From Actinomadura viridilutea (lineage in GTDB: Bacteria; Actinomycetota; Actinomycetes; Streptosporangiales; Streptosporangiaceae), in contig PVNI01000019.1 in the NCBI GenBank assembly GCA_003001795.1, positions 62,001 through 126,000 on the forward strand: 64,000 nt of DNA, in the 5' to 3' direction. Below are positions 49,417 through 58,338 of the stretch, one piece after another. A program made the translations under genes and the position numbers. A model generated the notes under the pieces. That model had not been told where the DNA came from, did not search any database, and saw only the letters and a list, made by a program, of their open reading frames with translations. The number at the start of each line of letters is the position of its first letter. The first letter of the stretch is position 1.

Positions 49417-50526
49417 ATGTCTGCACCCAACAAGTCCTACGACCCCGTCGAGGTGTCCGCGCTGGCGCCCGAGGAGGTCGAACGGGCCCGCGACGAGGCG
49501 CTGGCCGCCATCGCCGCGGCCGCCGACCTCGACGAGCTCAAGCAGGTGCGCCTGGCGCACGCGGGCGACCGCTCCCCGCTCGCCCTGGCCAACCGCGAGA
49601 TCGGCGCGCTGCCGCCCGCGGCCCGCGCCGAGGCGGGCAAGCGCGTCGGCGCCGCCCGCGGCGCGGTCGCCAAGGCCCTCAAGGCCCGCCAGGCCGAGCT
49701 GGAGGAGGAGCGCGACCGGCGCGTGCTGGTCGAGGAGACCGTCGACGTCACGCTGCCGTGGGACCGGGCCCCGCGCGGCGCCCGGCATCCGCTGACCACG
49801 ATCCAGGAGCGGATGGCCGACGTGTTCGTCTCGATGGGCTTCGAGATCGCCGAGGGACCGGAGGTCGAGGCGGGCTGGTTCAACTTCGACGCGCTGAACT
49901 TCAAGCCCGACCACCCGGCGCGCACCATGCAGGACACCTTCTTCGTCGGGTCGGAGGACACCGACCTGGTCCTGCGCACCCACACCTCGCCGGTGCAGGT
50001 GCGGGCGCTGCTGGAGCGGGACCTGCCGGTGTACGTGGTGGTGCCCGGCCGCACCTACCGCACCGACGAGCTGGACGCCACGCACAGCCCGGTGTTCCAC
50101 CAGCTGGAGGGCCTGGCGGTGGACGAGGGCCTCACCATGGCGGACCTGCGCGGCGCCATCGACGCGTTCGTCGGCGGCATGTTCGGGGAGGGGCTGGCGA
50201 CCCGGTTCCGGCCGTCGTACTTCCCGTTCACCGAGCCGTCGGCCGAGGTGGACATGCAGTGCTTCGTGTGCCGCGGCGCGTCCGTCGAGCGCGGCGCCGA
50301 CCCGTGCCGCACGTGCTCCTCGGAGGGGTGGATCGAGCTGGGCGGCTGCGGCATGGTCAACCCGCGGGTGCTGGTGGCCTGCGGCGTCGACCCCGAGCGC
50401 TACAGCGGCTGGGCGTTCGGCCTGGGCGTGGAGCGGACGCTGATGTTCCGCCACGGCGTCGAGAGCATGCACGACATGGTCGAGGGTGACGTCCGGTTCA
50501 CCCTTCCGTTCGGGATGGAGATCTGA
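49417..50526 (+). CDS. pheS: Phenylalanyl-tRNA synthetase alpha subunit
   Basis: 369 residues. An N-terminal coiled coil (residues about 15-100) precedes the class II core with HPLTTIQERMADVFVSMGFE, motif 2 around GRTYRTDELDATHSPVFHQLEG, and motif 3 GLGVERTLMFRHGV. It forms an alpha2-beta2 enzyme with PheT. TAAACT at 49372-49377 is a likely -10, giving a short leader of about 33 nt and leaving no room for a tRNA-sensing leader. Its stop shares a base with pheT. Confidence 0.96.
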   Translation: MSAPNKSYDPVEVSALAPEEVERARDEALAAIAAAADLDELKQVRLAHAGDRSPLALANREIGALPPAARAEAGKRVGAARGAVAKALKARQAELEEERDRRVLVEETVDVTLPWDRAPRGARHPLTTIQERMADVFVSMGFEIAEGPEVEAGWFNFDALNFKPDHPARTMQDTFFVGSEDTDLVLRTHTSPVQVRALLERDLPVYVVVPGRTYRTDELDATHSPVFHQLEGLAVDEGLTMADLRGAIDAFVGGMFGEGLATRFRPSYFPFTEPSAEVDMQCFVCRGASVERGADPCRTCSSEGWIELGGCGMVNPRVLVACGVDPERYSGWAFGLGVERTLMFRHGVESMHDMVEGDVRFTLPFGMEI

Positions 50527-53003
50527 TGCGGGTCCCGCTTTCGTGGCTGCGGGAGTTCGTCGAGCTCCCCGCGGACGTCACCGGCCGCGACGTGGCCGCC
50601 AAGCTGATCGCCGCGGGCCTGGAGGTCGAGACGGTCGAGCAGCCCGGCGCCGACGTCGCCGGCCCGCTGGTGGTCGGCGAGGTGCTGGCCATCGAGGAGC
50701 TGACCGGGTTCAAGAAGCCGATCCGGTACTGCCGGGTCGACGTGGGGCAGGCCAACGGCACGGGCGAGCCGCAGAACATCATCTGCGGCGCCACCAACTT
50801 CGCCGTCGGCGACCGCGTCGTGGTGATCCTGCCCGGCGGGGTGCTGCCCGGCGGGTTCCAGATCGGCGCGCGCAAGACCTACGGCCGCATGTCGGAGGGC
50901 ATGATCTGCTCGGCGCGCGAGCTGGGCATCGGCGACGACCACGCGGGCATCCTGGTGCTGCCGCCCGACACGCCGGTCGGCCGGGACGCGATCGAGCTGC
51001 TCGGCCTGCGCGACGAGGTGCTCGACATCGCCGTCACCCCCGACCGCGGCTACGCCCTGTCGATCCGCGGCGTGGCGCGCGAGGTCGCCATCGCCTTCGA
51101 CGTCCCGTTCACCGACCCGGCCGCCGTCGACCTGCCCGAGGACACCGCCGAGTCCTACCCGGCGCGCATCGCCGACCCGTCCGCGTGCGACCGGTTCGTG
51201 CTGCGCGAGGTGCGCGGCCTCGACCCGGACGCGCAGACGCCGCTGTGGATGCGGGTGCGGCTGTGGCGCGCCGGGATGAGGCCGGTGTCGCTGGCCGTGG
51301 ACGTCACCAACTACCTGATGCTGGAGCTCGGGCAGCCGCTGCACGCGTACGACCGCGGCAAGCTGACCGGCCCGATCGAGGTGCGCCGGGCCCGCGAGGG
51401 CGAGAGCCTGGAGACGCTGGACCACGTCAAGCGCGCCCTGCACCCGGAGGACATCCTCATCACGGACGCGTCCGGGCCGATCGGGATGGCGGGCACCATG
51501 GGCGGCCTGGCCACCGAGATCGACGAGACGTCGACCGACATGGTGATCGAGGCGGCGCACTTCGACGACATCGGCGTCGCGCGGATGAGCCGCCGCCACA
51601 AGCTGCACAGCGAGGCGTCCTACCGGTTCGAACGCGGCGTCGACCGCGAGCTGCCGCTGTACGCCTCCTACCGGGCGGCGCGGATGCTGGCCGAGCTGGG
51701 CGGCGCCGAGATCGTCCCGGGCGTCACGAACGTGCGGCACCCGGTCGAGACGGTCACCGTGACCATGCGGGCCGACCACCCCGGGCGCGTCGCGGGCGTG
51801 CCGTACGACCGGGCCGCGGTGGTGCGCCGCCTGGAGCAGATCGGGTGCGCGGTCGAGGGGGACGAGGTGCTGACGGTGACGCCGCCGTCGTGGCGTCCCG
51901 ACCTCACCGACCCCAACGACCTGGCCGAAGAGGTCATCCGGCTGGAGGGCTACGAGGAGATCCCGGCGCGTGCGCCGCGTCCCGTCGCCGGGCGGGGCCT
52001 GACGCCGGCCCAGCGGCTGCGCCGCCGCATCGGCCGGGCCCTGGCGGGCGCGGGCTACGTGGAGACGCTGAACTTCCCGTTCGTCGCCGAGCGCGACTGG
52101 GAGGCGCTGCAGCTGGCGGCCGACGACCCGCGGCGCCGGGCGCTCCGCCTGGCCAACCCGCTGTCGGACGACGAGCCGCTGCTGCGCACCACGCTCCTGC
52201 CGGGCCTGCTGCGCACCCTGGCCCGCAACGTGGGACGCGGCTTCGCCGACGCGGCGCTGTTCGAGCTGGGGCTGGTGTTCCTCCCCCGCCCGGACGCGCC
52301 GGAGCGGGCGCCGCGCCTGCGGGTCGACCGCGGCCCGACCGCCGAGGAGATCGCCTCGCTGGAGGCCGCGCTGCCCGACCAGCCGCTGCGCGCCGCCGTG
52401 GTGCTGTCGGGCGAGCGGGAACGCGCCGGCTGGTGGGGCCCGGGCCGCGCCGCCGGCTGGGCCGACGCGATCGAGGCCGCCCGCGTGGTGGCGCGCGAGG
52501 CCGGGGTGGAGCTGACGGTCAAGGCGGACCAGCACGCGCCGTGGCACCCGGGCCGCTGCGCCGCCCTGTACGTGGACGGCACGCTGGTCGGCCACGCCGG
52601 CGAGCTGCACCCGCGCACGGTCAAGGCGTACGGCCTGCCGCCGCGCACCTGCGCGATGGAGCTGGAGGTGCGCCGGCTGGGCGAGCCCGGGGTGACGCGG
52701 GCGCCGCGGGTGTCGTCCTACCCGGTGGCCACCCAGGACGTGGCGCTGATCGTCGACGCGGGCGTGCCGGCGGCGGACGTCGAGGCGGCGCTGCGCGAAG
52801 GCGCCGGGGAGCTGCTGGAGTCGCTGCGGCTGTTCGACGTCTACACCGGCGAGCAGGTGGGGGAGGGGCGCAAGTCCCTGGCCTACACGCTGCGGTTCCG
52901 CGCCTCCGACCGCACGCTCACCGCCGAGGAGGCGAGCGCCGCCCGCGACGCGGCGGTCGCCCTGGCCGCCGAACGGACGGGCGCCGTCCTCCGCGGCGCG
53001 TGA
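50526..53003 (+). CDS. pheT: Phenylalanyl-tRNA synthetase beta subunit
   Basis: 825 residues, full length. The N-terminal OB-fold tRNA-binding domain (GPLVVGEVLAIEELTG), B3/B4 editing region (around HKLHSEASYRFERGVD), B5 domain and a C-terminal ferredoxin-like anticodon-binding domain (YPVATQDVALIVD ... SLAYTLRFRASDRTLT) are all visible. TGATG coupling with pheS. A strong hairpin follows the stop. Confidence 0.96.
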   Translation: MRVPLSWLREFVELPADVTGRDVAAKLIAAGLEVETVEQPGADVAGPLVVGEVLAIEELTGFKKPIRYCRVDVGQANGTGEPQNIICGATNFAVGDRVVVILPGGVLPGGFQIGARKTYGRMSEGMICSARELGIGDDHAGILVLPPDTPVGRDAIELLGLRDEVLDIAVTPDRGYALSIRGVAREVAIAFDVPFTDPAAVDLPEDTAESYPARIADPSACDRFVLREVRGLDPDAQTPLWMRVRLWRAGMRPVSLAVDVTNYLMLELGQPLHAYDRGKLTGPIEVRRAREGESLETLDHVKRALHPEDILITDASGPIGMAGTMGGLATEIDETSTDMVIEAAHFDDIGVARMSRRHKLHSEASYRFERGVDRELPLYASYRAARMLAELGGAEIVPGVTNVRHPVETVTVTMRADHPGRVAGVPYDRAAVVRRLEQIGCAVEGDEVLTVTPPSWRPDLTDPNDLAEEVIRLEGYEEIPARAPRPVAGRGLTPAQRLRRRIGRALAGAGYVETLNFPFVAERDWEALQLAADDPRRRALRLANPLSDDEPLLRTTLLPGLLRTLARNVGRGFADAALFELGLVFLPRPDAPERAPRLRVDRGPTAEEIASLEAALPDQPLRAAVVLSGERERAGWWGPGRAAGWADAIEAARVVAREAGVELTVKADQHAPWHPGRCAALYVDGTLVGHAGELHPRTVKAYGLPPRTCAMELEVRRLGEPGVTRAPRVSSYPVATQDVALIVDAGVPAADVEAALREGAGELLESLRLFDVYTGEQVGEGRKSLAYTLRFRASDRTLTAEEASAARDAAVALAAERTGAVLRGA

Positions 53004-53011
53004 CCTTCGCC

Positions 53012-53048
53012 GGAACGGCCCCGCACCCGCGCGGTGCGGGGCCGTTCC
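53012..53048 (+). terminator. pheT terminator
   Basis: A perfect 16-bp stem (53012-53027 with 53033-53048) closes a 5-nt loop CGCGC, eight bases after the pheT stop, followed by GTCTTT. It isolates pheST from the ABC-F gene. Confidence 0.8.
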
Positions 53049-53070
53049 GTCTTTCCGGGACCCGCGCCGG

Positions 53071-53107
53071 AAAACCTTTTGTGCCGCGACGGGCTTCCGG
53101 CTAGCCT
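53071..53107 (+). promoter_or_regulatory. ABC-F gene promoter with A/T-rich upstream element
   Basis: TTGTGC (-35, 53079-53084) and TAGCCT (-10, 53102-53107) are exactly 17 bp apart. AAAACCTTTT (53071-53080) lies directly against and overlapping the -35. An A/T-rich patch at that position is what WblC/WhiB7 promoters of antibiotic-response genes have. The start of transcription is predicted near 53114. Confidence 0.6.
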
Positions 53108-53124
53108 GAGCGGGTCTTGTCGTC

Positions 53125-53236
53125 GCCCGGTAGGGGAGTCCGTTGAAGAACTGAGGTCGCCGGCACCGCGCGGCACCACGCCCGTCGGCGTGGCGCGCGC
53201 ACGCGACCTCGGCCGAGACTCCCGTCCCGGGCTTTT
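53125..53236 (+). promoter_or_regulatory. Candidate ribosome-mediated attenuator in the ABC-F leader
   Basis: The left arm GCCCGG (53125-53130) plus GGGAGTC (53134-53140) pairs with GACTCCC (53217-53223) plus CCGGGC (53227-53232), interrupted by a 3x3 mismatch, and TTTT follows at 53233-53236. Inside, GAGGTCGC (53153-53160) pairs perfectly with GCGACCTC (53203-53210). A three-codon frame TTG AAG AAC TGA (53143-53154), with GGGGAG 4 bp upstream, lies right after the left arm. A ribosome stalled there would cover the left arm and block the terminator. Confidence 0.55.
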
Positions 53237-53326
53237 CTCGTGCCCGCGCGCCGTCCGTGCGCGCACCCGCGGTGTCTCCACAGTCCGCATCCGCGATGTC
53301 GTGCGTTCACGGAGGGCCGCCCTGGA

Positions 53327-54967
53327 ATGTCTTCTCCCGCGTCTTCTTCCATCGTCTGTTCGAATCTGTCGTTCGCGTGGCCGGACGGGACCGTGGTGCT
53401 GGACGGGCTGGACGCCGCGTTCGGCACCGGACGCACCGGCCTGATCGGCGCCAACGGGTCCGGCAAGTCCACGCTGCTGCGGCTGATCGCCGGGGAGCTG
53501 CGGCCCGCGTCCGGCTCGGTGAGCGTGACCGGCCGGGTCGGCCACCTGCCGCAGAACCTGCCGCTGGGCACCGCCCGCACCGTCTCCGACCTGCTCGGGA
53601 TCACCGCGACCCGCCGGGCGCTGCACGCCATCGAACGGGGCGAGGCCGACGAGGCCGACTTCGACGCCGTCGGCGACGACTGGGACGTGGAGGAGCGCGC
53701 CCGCGCCCAGCTCGACCGCCTCGGCCTGCCGCACATCGACCTCGACCGCACCGTCGCCGCGCTGTCGGGTGGGGAGGCGGTCATGGTGGGGCTCGCCGCG
53801 CTGCTGCTGGCCCGCCCGGACGTGCTGCTCCTCGACGAGCCCACCAACAACCTCGACCTGGACGCCCGCCGCCGCCTGTACGACGCGGTCGCCGCGTGGC
53901 CGGGCGTGCTGGTGGTCGTCAGCCACGACCGGGAGCTGCTGGAGCTGGTCGACGAGATCGCCGACCTGCGCGACGGCGCGATCCGCGCGTTCGGCGGCAA
54001 CCTGTCGGCCTACGAGGAGCAGCTGGCGGTGGAGCGGGAGGCGGCCGAACGCGCCGTCCGGGCGGCCGAGGGCCATCTGCGCAGGCAGCGGCGGGAGCTG
54101 GCGGAGGCGCAGGTCAAGCTGGCCCGCCGCGCCCGCTACGGCGGAAAGATGTACGAGAACAAGCGCGAGCCGAAGATCGTCATGAACGCGCGCAAGCGGG
54201 AGGCGCAGGTGTCGGCGGGCAAGCACCGCCTCCTGCACGAGCAGCGCCTGGCCGAGGCGCGCGAACGGCTCGCCGAGGCGGAGGAGGCGGTCCGCGACGA
54301 CGAGGAGATCCGGGTGGAGCTGCCCGCCACCGAGGTCCCGGCGGGCCGCGTCGTGCTGACCGTCACGGGCCTGCGCGCCCTGGAGCCGGGCTCGCTGGAG
54401 GAGCTGGTCGTGCGCGGCCCGGAGCGCATCGCGCTGGTCGGCCCGAACGGGTCGGGCAAGACCACGCTGCTGCGGGCGGTGATCGGCGAGCGGGTGCCCG
54501 AGGTCGGGGCGCTCACCGCGTCCACGCAGGTCCGGACCTCGGTGGGCGGGGTGCGCTGCCTGCCGCAGCGCCTCGACGTCCTCGACGACGCGCTCAGCGT
54601 CGTGGACAACGTGCGCGCGTTCGCCCCGTCGGCGTCGGTGAACGCGATCCGGGCCGGGTTGGCCCGGTTCCTGTTCCGCGGGGCGCGGGCCGACCGGCCC
54701 GCGGGCACGCTGTCGGGCGGGGAGCGGTTCCGGGCGGTGCTGGCGGCGCTGCTGCTGGCCGAGCCCGCGCCTCAACTGCTGCTCCTCGACGAGCCGACCA
54801 ACAACCTCGACATGGCGAGCGTGCGCAGGCTCGGCGAGGCCCTGGACGCCTACCGGGGGGCGCTGATCGTGGTCAGCCACGACCTGCCGTTCCTGCGCAC
54901 GCTGGGCATCACCCGGTGGCTCCGCATGGACCGTTCCGCCGGACTGACCGAAATCGACCCCATGTGA
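53327..54967 (+). CDS. ABC-F family ATP-binding protein (ribosome protection type)
   Basis: 546 residues with two ABC ATPase domains and no membrane helices. Domain 1 has Walker A GANGSGKST and LSGGEAVMVGLAALLLARPDVLLLDEPTNNLDLD; domain 2 has GPNGSGKTT and LSGGERFRAVLAALLLAE. The linker (about residues 240-330) is a charged coiled coil, with a KMYENKREPKIVMNARKREAQ segment at its tip. ABC-F proteins act on the ribosome; some give resistance to macrolides, lincosamides, pleuromutilins or streptogramins. The regulated leader supports an antibiotic-response role, but the drug is unknown. GGAGGG precedes the ATG by 10 bp. Confidence 0.9.
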   Translation: MSSPASSSIVCSNLSFAWPDGTVVLDGLDAAFGTGRTGLIGANGSGKSTLLRLIAGELRPASGSVSVTGRVGHLPQNLPLGTARTVSDLLGITATRRALHAIERGEADEADFDAVGDDWDVEERARAQLDRLGLPHIDLDRTVAALSGGEAVMVGLAALLLARPDVLLLDEPTNNLDLDARRRLYDAVAAWPGVLVVVSHDRELLELVDEIADLRDGAIRAFGGNLSAYEEQLAVEREAAERAVRAAEGHLRRQRRELAEAQVKLARRARYGGKMYENKREPKIVMNARKREAQVSAGKHRLLHEQRLAEARERLAEAEEAVRDDEEIRVELPATEVPAGRVVLTVTGLRALEPGSLEELVVRGPERIALVGPNGSGKTTLLRAVIGERVPEVGALTASTQVRTSVGGVRCLPQRLDVLDDALSVVDNVRAFAPSASVNAIRAGLARFLFRGARADRPAGTLSGGERFRAVLAALLLAEPAPQLLLLDEPTNNLDMASVRRLGEALDAYRGALIVVSHDLPFLRTLGITRWLRMDRSAGLTEIDPM

Positions 54968-55045
54968 TCCCCCGCGGAGCGGCCTGAGCTGCGCCGACAC
55001 CGCCGTCCGGACGCGCCGTCGACAGGCGCGGGGGCGGAAGCGGCT

Positions 55046-55076
55046 TTGAATATTCATCCACCATGTTGCATACTCT
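55046..55076 (+). promoter_or_regulatory. argC promoter with ARG-box-like half-sites
   Basis: TGAATATTCA at 55047-55056 is a perfect palindrome. The half-sites TTGAATA (55046-55052) and TTGCATA (55066-55072) are 20 bp apart, about two helical turns, and resemble actinobacterial ARG boxes. They overlap a TTGAAT (-35) and TACTCT (-10, 55071-55076) pair with a 19-bp spacer, so bound ArgR would block the polymerase. Confidence 0.65.
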
Positions 55077-55102
55077 TGCCAAGCGGCGAGAGAAGGGCGG
55101 TG

Positions 55103-56137
55103 GTGCGGATGGGCATCCGGGCGGCGGTGGCGGGCGCCAGCGGCTACGCGGGCGGCGAGATCGTGCGGATCCTCGCGGGCCACCCCGAGTTCGAGATCGG
55201 CGCGGTCACCGCGGGCGCCAACGCGGGCACGCCGCTGGGCGCGCGCCAGCCGCATCTGCGTCCGCTGGCCGACCGGATCCTCGACGAGACCACGCCCGAC
55301 GTGCTGGCCGGGCACGACGCGGTGTTCCTGGCGCTGCCGCACGGGCAGTCCGCCGCGATCGCCGAGCGGCTCGGCGACGACGTGCTCGTGGTCGACTGCG
55401 GCGCCGACTTCCGCCTCGCCGACCCGGCCGACTGGGAGCGCTACTACGGCACCCCGCACGCGGGCACCTGGCCCTACGGGCTGCCCGAGCTGCCCGGCCA
55501 CCGCGAGCGCCTGCGCGGCGCCCGCCGGATCGCGGTCCCCGGCTGCTACCCGACGGCGGTGCTGCTGGCGCTGTTCCCGGCGTTCGCCGCCGGGCTGGCC
55601 GAGCCGGACGTCGTGGTCGTCGCCGCGTCCGGCACCTCCGGCGCGGGCCGCGCCCTCAAGCCGCACCTGCTGGGCAGCGAGGTCATGGGCTCGGTCAGCG
55701 CCTACGGCGTGGGCGGCGTGCACCGGCACACCCCGGAGATGGCGCAGGGCCTGAGCGCCGTCGCCGGCGAGCCGGTCACCGTGTCGTTCACCCCGACGCT
55801 CGCGCCGATGAGCCGCGGCATCCTGGCCACCTGCACCGCCAAGGCCCGGCCCGGCGTCACCGCCGAGACGCTCCGCGCCGCCTACGAGCGGGCGTACGCG
55901 GACGAACCGTTCGTCGGGCTGCTCCCCGAGGGGACCTGGCCCGCCACCGCCATGACCCTGGGCGCCAACACCGCGCTCGTGCAGACCGCCCTCGACGAGC
56001 GCGCCGGGCGCCTCGTCGTGGTCGCCGCCATCGACAACCTCGTCAAGGGCACGGCCGGGGGCGCCGTGCAAAGCGCCAACATCGCCCTGGGCCTGCCCGA
56101 AGAACTCGGACTCACCACGATCGGAGTGTCCCCGTGA
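55103..56137 (+). CDS. argC: N-acetyl-gamma-glutamyl-phosphate reductase
   Basis: 344 residues. The N-terminal NADP-binding VAGASGYAGGEIVRIL, the catalytic Cys in VPGCYPTAVLLAL and the C-terminal region with VKGTAGGAVQSANIALG are diagnostic. Third step of arginine synthesis. GTG at 55103 has GAAGGG 5 bp upstream; ATG at 55109 is the alternative. First gene of the arginine operon, directly behind the ARG box. Its stop overlaps argJ (GTGA). Confidence 0.95.
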   Translation: MRMGIRAAVAGASGYAGGEIVRILAGHPEFEIGAVTAGANAGTPLGARQPHLRPLADRILDETTPDVLAGHDAVFLALPHGQSAAIAERLGDDVLVVDCGADFRLADPADWERYYGTPHAGTWPYGLPELPGHRERLRGARRIAVPGCYPTAVLLALFPAFAAGLAEPDVVVVAASGTSGAGRALKPHLLGSEVMGSVSAYGVGGVHRHTPEMAQGLSAVAGEPVTVSFTPTLAPMSRGILATCTAKARPGVTAETLRAAYERAYADEPFVGLLPEGTWPATAMTLGANTALVQTALDERAGRLVVVAAIDNLVKGTAGGAVQSANIALGLPEELGLTTIGVSP

Positions 56138-57288
56138 GCGTCACCGCCCCCCGGGGGTTCCGCGCCGCCGGCGTCGTCGCCGGGCTGAAGGACGGCGGAA
56201 TCCGCGACCTGGCCTTGGTCGTCAACGACGGCCCCTCCCGCGCGGCGGCGGGCGTCTTCACCCGCAACCGCGTGAAGGCCGCCCCTGTCCTGTGGTCGCA
56301 GCAGGTCCTCAAAGGCGGCCGCGTGCGCGCGGTGGTGCTCAACTCCGGCGGCGCCAACGCCTGCACCGGACCGGCCGGGTTCCAGGACACGCACGCCACC
56401 GCCGAGAAGGCCGCCGAGCTGCTGGAGGACTCGGCCGGCGAGATCGCCGTGTGCTCCACCGGCCTGATCGGCGAGCGGCTGCCCATGGACAAGGTGCTGG
56501 CCGGCGTCGAGGCCGCCGCGGCCGAGCTGTCGCGCGGCGACGGGGGCCTGGCCGCCGCGGACGCCATCCGCACCACCGACACCGTCGCCAAGATCGCCTT
56601 CCGGTCGGGCGACGGGTACATGATCGGCGGCATGGCCAAGGGCGCGGGCATGCTCGCCCCGTCCCTGGCGACCATGCTGTGCGTGCTGACCACCGACGCC
56701 GACCTGGACGCCGCCGCCCTCGACCGGGCCCTGCGCGCCGCCACCGCCGTCACCTTCGACCGGCTGGACACCGACGGCTGCATGTCCACCAACGACACCG
56801 TGCTGCTGCTGGCGTCCGGCGCCAGCGGGGTCACCCCCGACGAGGCCGCGTTCACCGCGCTGCTCACCGACCTGTGCGCCGACCTGGCCCGGCAGCTGCT
56901 CGTCGACGCCGAGGGCGCGGCCAAGGCCATCGCGATCGAGGTGGTCGGCGCCGCCAGCGAGGACGACGCGGTCGCCGTCGGCCGCGCCATCGCCCGCAAC
57001 AACCTGCTCAAGTGCGCCATCCACGGCGAGGACCCCAACTGGGGCCGGGTGCTGTCGGCGGTCGGCACGACGGACGCGGTGTTCGAACCCGACGAGCTGA
57101 ACGTCGCGATCAACGGCGTGTGGGTGTGCCGCAACGGCGCGGTCGGCGACGACCGCGACAAGGTCGACCTGCGGCCCCGCGACGTGTCGATCACGGTCGA
57201 CCTGTCCGCGGGCAAGCACTCGGCCGTCATCTACACGACCGACCTGACCGCCGACTATGTGCATGAGAACTCGGCGTACTCGACCTGA
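56134..57288 (+). CDS. argJ: Bifunctional ornithine acetyltransferase/N-acetylglutamate synthase
   Basis: 384 residues. The self-cleavage site is present in KGAGMLAPSLATMLCVLTT (cut before the Thr in ATML, whose Thr becomes the nucleophile). Other conserved parts are NSGGANACTG, CSTGLIGERLPM and HGEDPNWGR. It recycles the acetyl group from acetylornithine to glutamate. Whether it can also use acetyl-CoA is not readable. GTG start coupled to argC. Confidence 0.95.
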   Translation: MSVTAPRGFRAAGVVAGLKDGGIRDLALVVNDGPSRAAAGVFTRNRVKAAPVLWSQQVLKGGRVRAVVLNSGGANACTGPAGFQDTHATAEKAAELLEDSAGEIAVCSTGLIGERLPMDKVLAGVEAAAAELSRGDGGLAAADAIRTTDTVAKIAFRSGDGYMIGGMAKGAGMLAPSLATMLCVLTTDADLDAAALDRALRAATAVTFDRLDTDGCMSTNDTVLLLASGASGVTPDEAAFTALLTDLCADLARQLLVDAEGAAKAIAIEVVGAASEDDAVAVGRAIARNNLLKCAIHGEDPNWGRVLSAVGTTDAVFEPDELNVAINGVWVCRNGAVGDDRDKVDLRPRDVSITVDLSAGKHSAVIYTTDLTADYVHENSAYST

Positions 57289-57417
57289 CGCCGTCCCCGC
57301 CGGCGTCCGCCCGTCCGGGGGACGTCCGTCGAGGTCCCGCACCGTCTCCACAGGCTGCCGCCGCTCGCCCCTCGGCGGTCGGCCGCGCAGCGGTCATGTG
57401 AACTTGGGGATTCCTAC

Positions 57418-58338
57418 ATGAGCGACATCGTCTCCGGGGCGCGGGTGCGCACGAACCGGGCCGGAGCGCTGGACAAGGCGGAAACGCTGATCAAGGCCCT
57501 GCCCTGGCTGGAGCGCTTCCACGGCAAGACCGTCGTGATCAAGTACGGCGGGCACGCCATGACCGACGAGGCGCTGCGCGCCTCGTTCGCCGAGGACGTG
57601 GTGTTCCTGCGGTACGCGGGCCTGCGCCCGGTGATCGTGCACGGCGGCGGCCCGCAGATCAACGCGGCCCTCGACCGGCACGGCATCGAGTCGACGTTCA
57701 CCGCCGGGCTGCGCGTCACCACCCCCGAGGCCATGGAGGTGGTGCGGATGGTGCTGGTCGGGCAGGTCGGCCGGGACGTGGTCGGCCTGATCAACCGGCA
57801 CGGCCCGTTCGCCGTCGGCATGTCCGGCGAGGACGCCAACCTGTTCACCGCCGAGCGCAAGCGCGCGCTGGTCGACGGCGAGCCGGTCGACATCGGCCAG
57901 GTCGGCGAGATCGTCGAGGTGCAGGTCGGGGCGGTGCGGGCGCTGCTGGACGACGGCCGCATCCCCGTGGTGTCCAGCGTCGCCCGCGGCGACGACGGCG
58001 AGGTCTACAACGTCAACGCCGACACCGCGGCCGCCGCGCTGGCCGTCGCGCTGGACGCCGCCAAACTCGTCGTGCTCACCGACGTGGAGGGCCTGTACGC
58101 CGACTGGCCGAACAGCGACGACGTCATCGACCGCCTCACCACCGACGAGCTGGCCGCGTTGCTGCCGAAGCTGTCGTCGGGCATGGTGCCCAAGATGGAG
58201 GCGTGCCTGCAGGCGGTGCGCGGCGGGGTGCCGCGCGCGCACGTCCTGGACGGCCGCGTGCCGCACGCGCTGCTGCTGGAGATCTTCACCGACGAGGGGA
58301 TCGGCACGATGGTCCTCCCCGGGGAGGCGGCGGAATGA
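57418..58338 (+). CDS. argB: Acetylglutamate kinase
   Basis: 306 residues. The amino-acid kinase motifs VVIKYGGHAM, VIVHGGGPQIN and GMVPKMEACLQAV are present. It has the N-terminal helix (DKAETLIKALPWLERF) found in arginine-inhibited hexameric enzymes, so feedback inhibition by arginine is likely. A 129-bp gap separates it from argJ. Its stop overlaps argD (ATGA). Confidence 0.95.
   Translation: MSDIVSGARVRTNRAGALDKAETLIKALPWLERFHGKTVVIKYGGHAMTDEALRASFAEDVVFLRYAGLRPVIVHGGGPQINAALDRHGIESTFTAGLRVTTPEAMEVVRMVLVGQVGRDVVGLINRHGPFAVGMSGEDANLFTAERKRALVDGEPVDIGQVGEIVEVQVGAVRALLDDGRIPVVSSVARGDDGEVYNVNADTAAAALAVALDAAKLVVLTDVEGLYADWPNSDDVIDRLTTDELAALLPKLSSGMVPKMEACLQAVRGGVPRAHVLDGRVPHALLLEIFTDEGIGTMVLPGEAAE

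Larger units (their letters stand above)
53004..53326 (+). other. 323-bp pheT-ABC-F intergenic region
   Basis: In order it holds the pheT terminator hairpin, an A/T-rich element with a well-spaced promoter, and a leader able to fold into a long terminator hairpin, followed by about 90 bp to the ABC-F start. Each part is listed separately. No protein gene longer than a leader peptide is seen. Confidence 0.6.
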
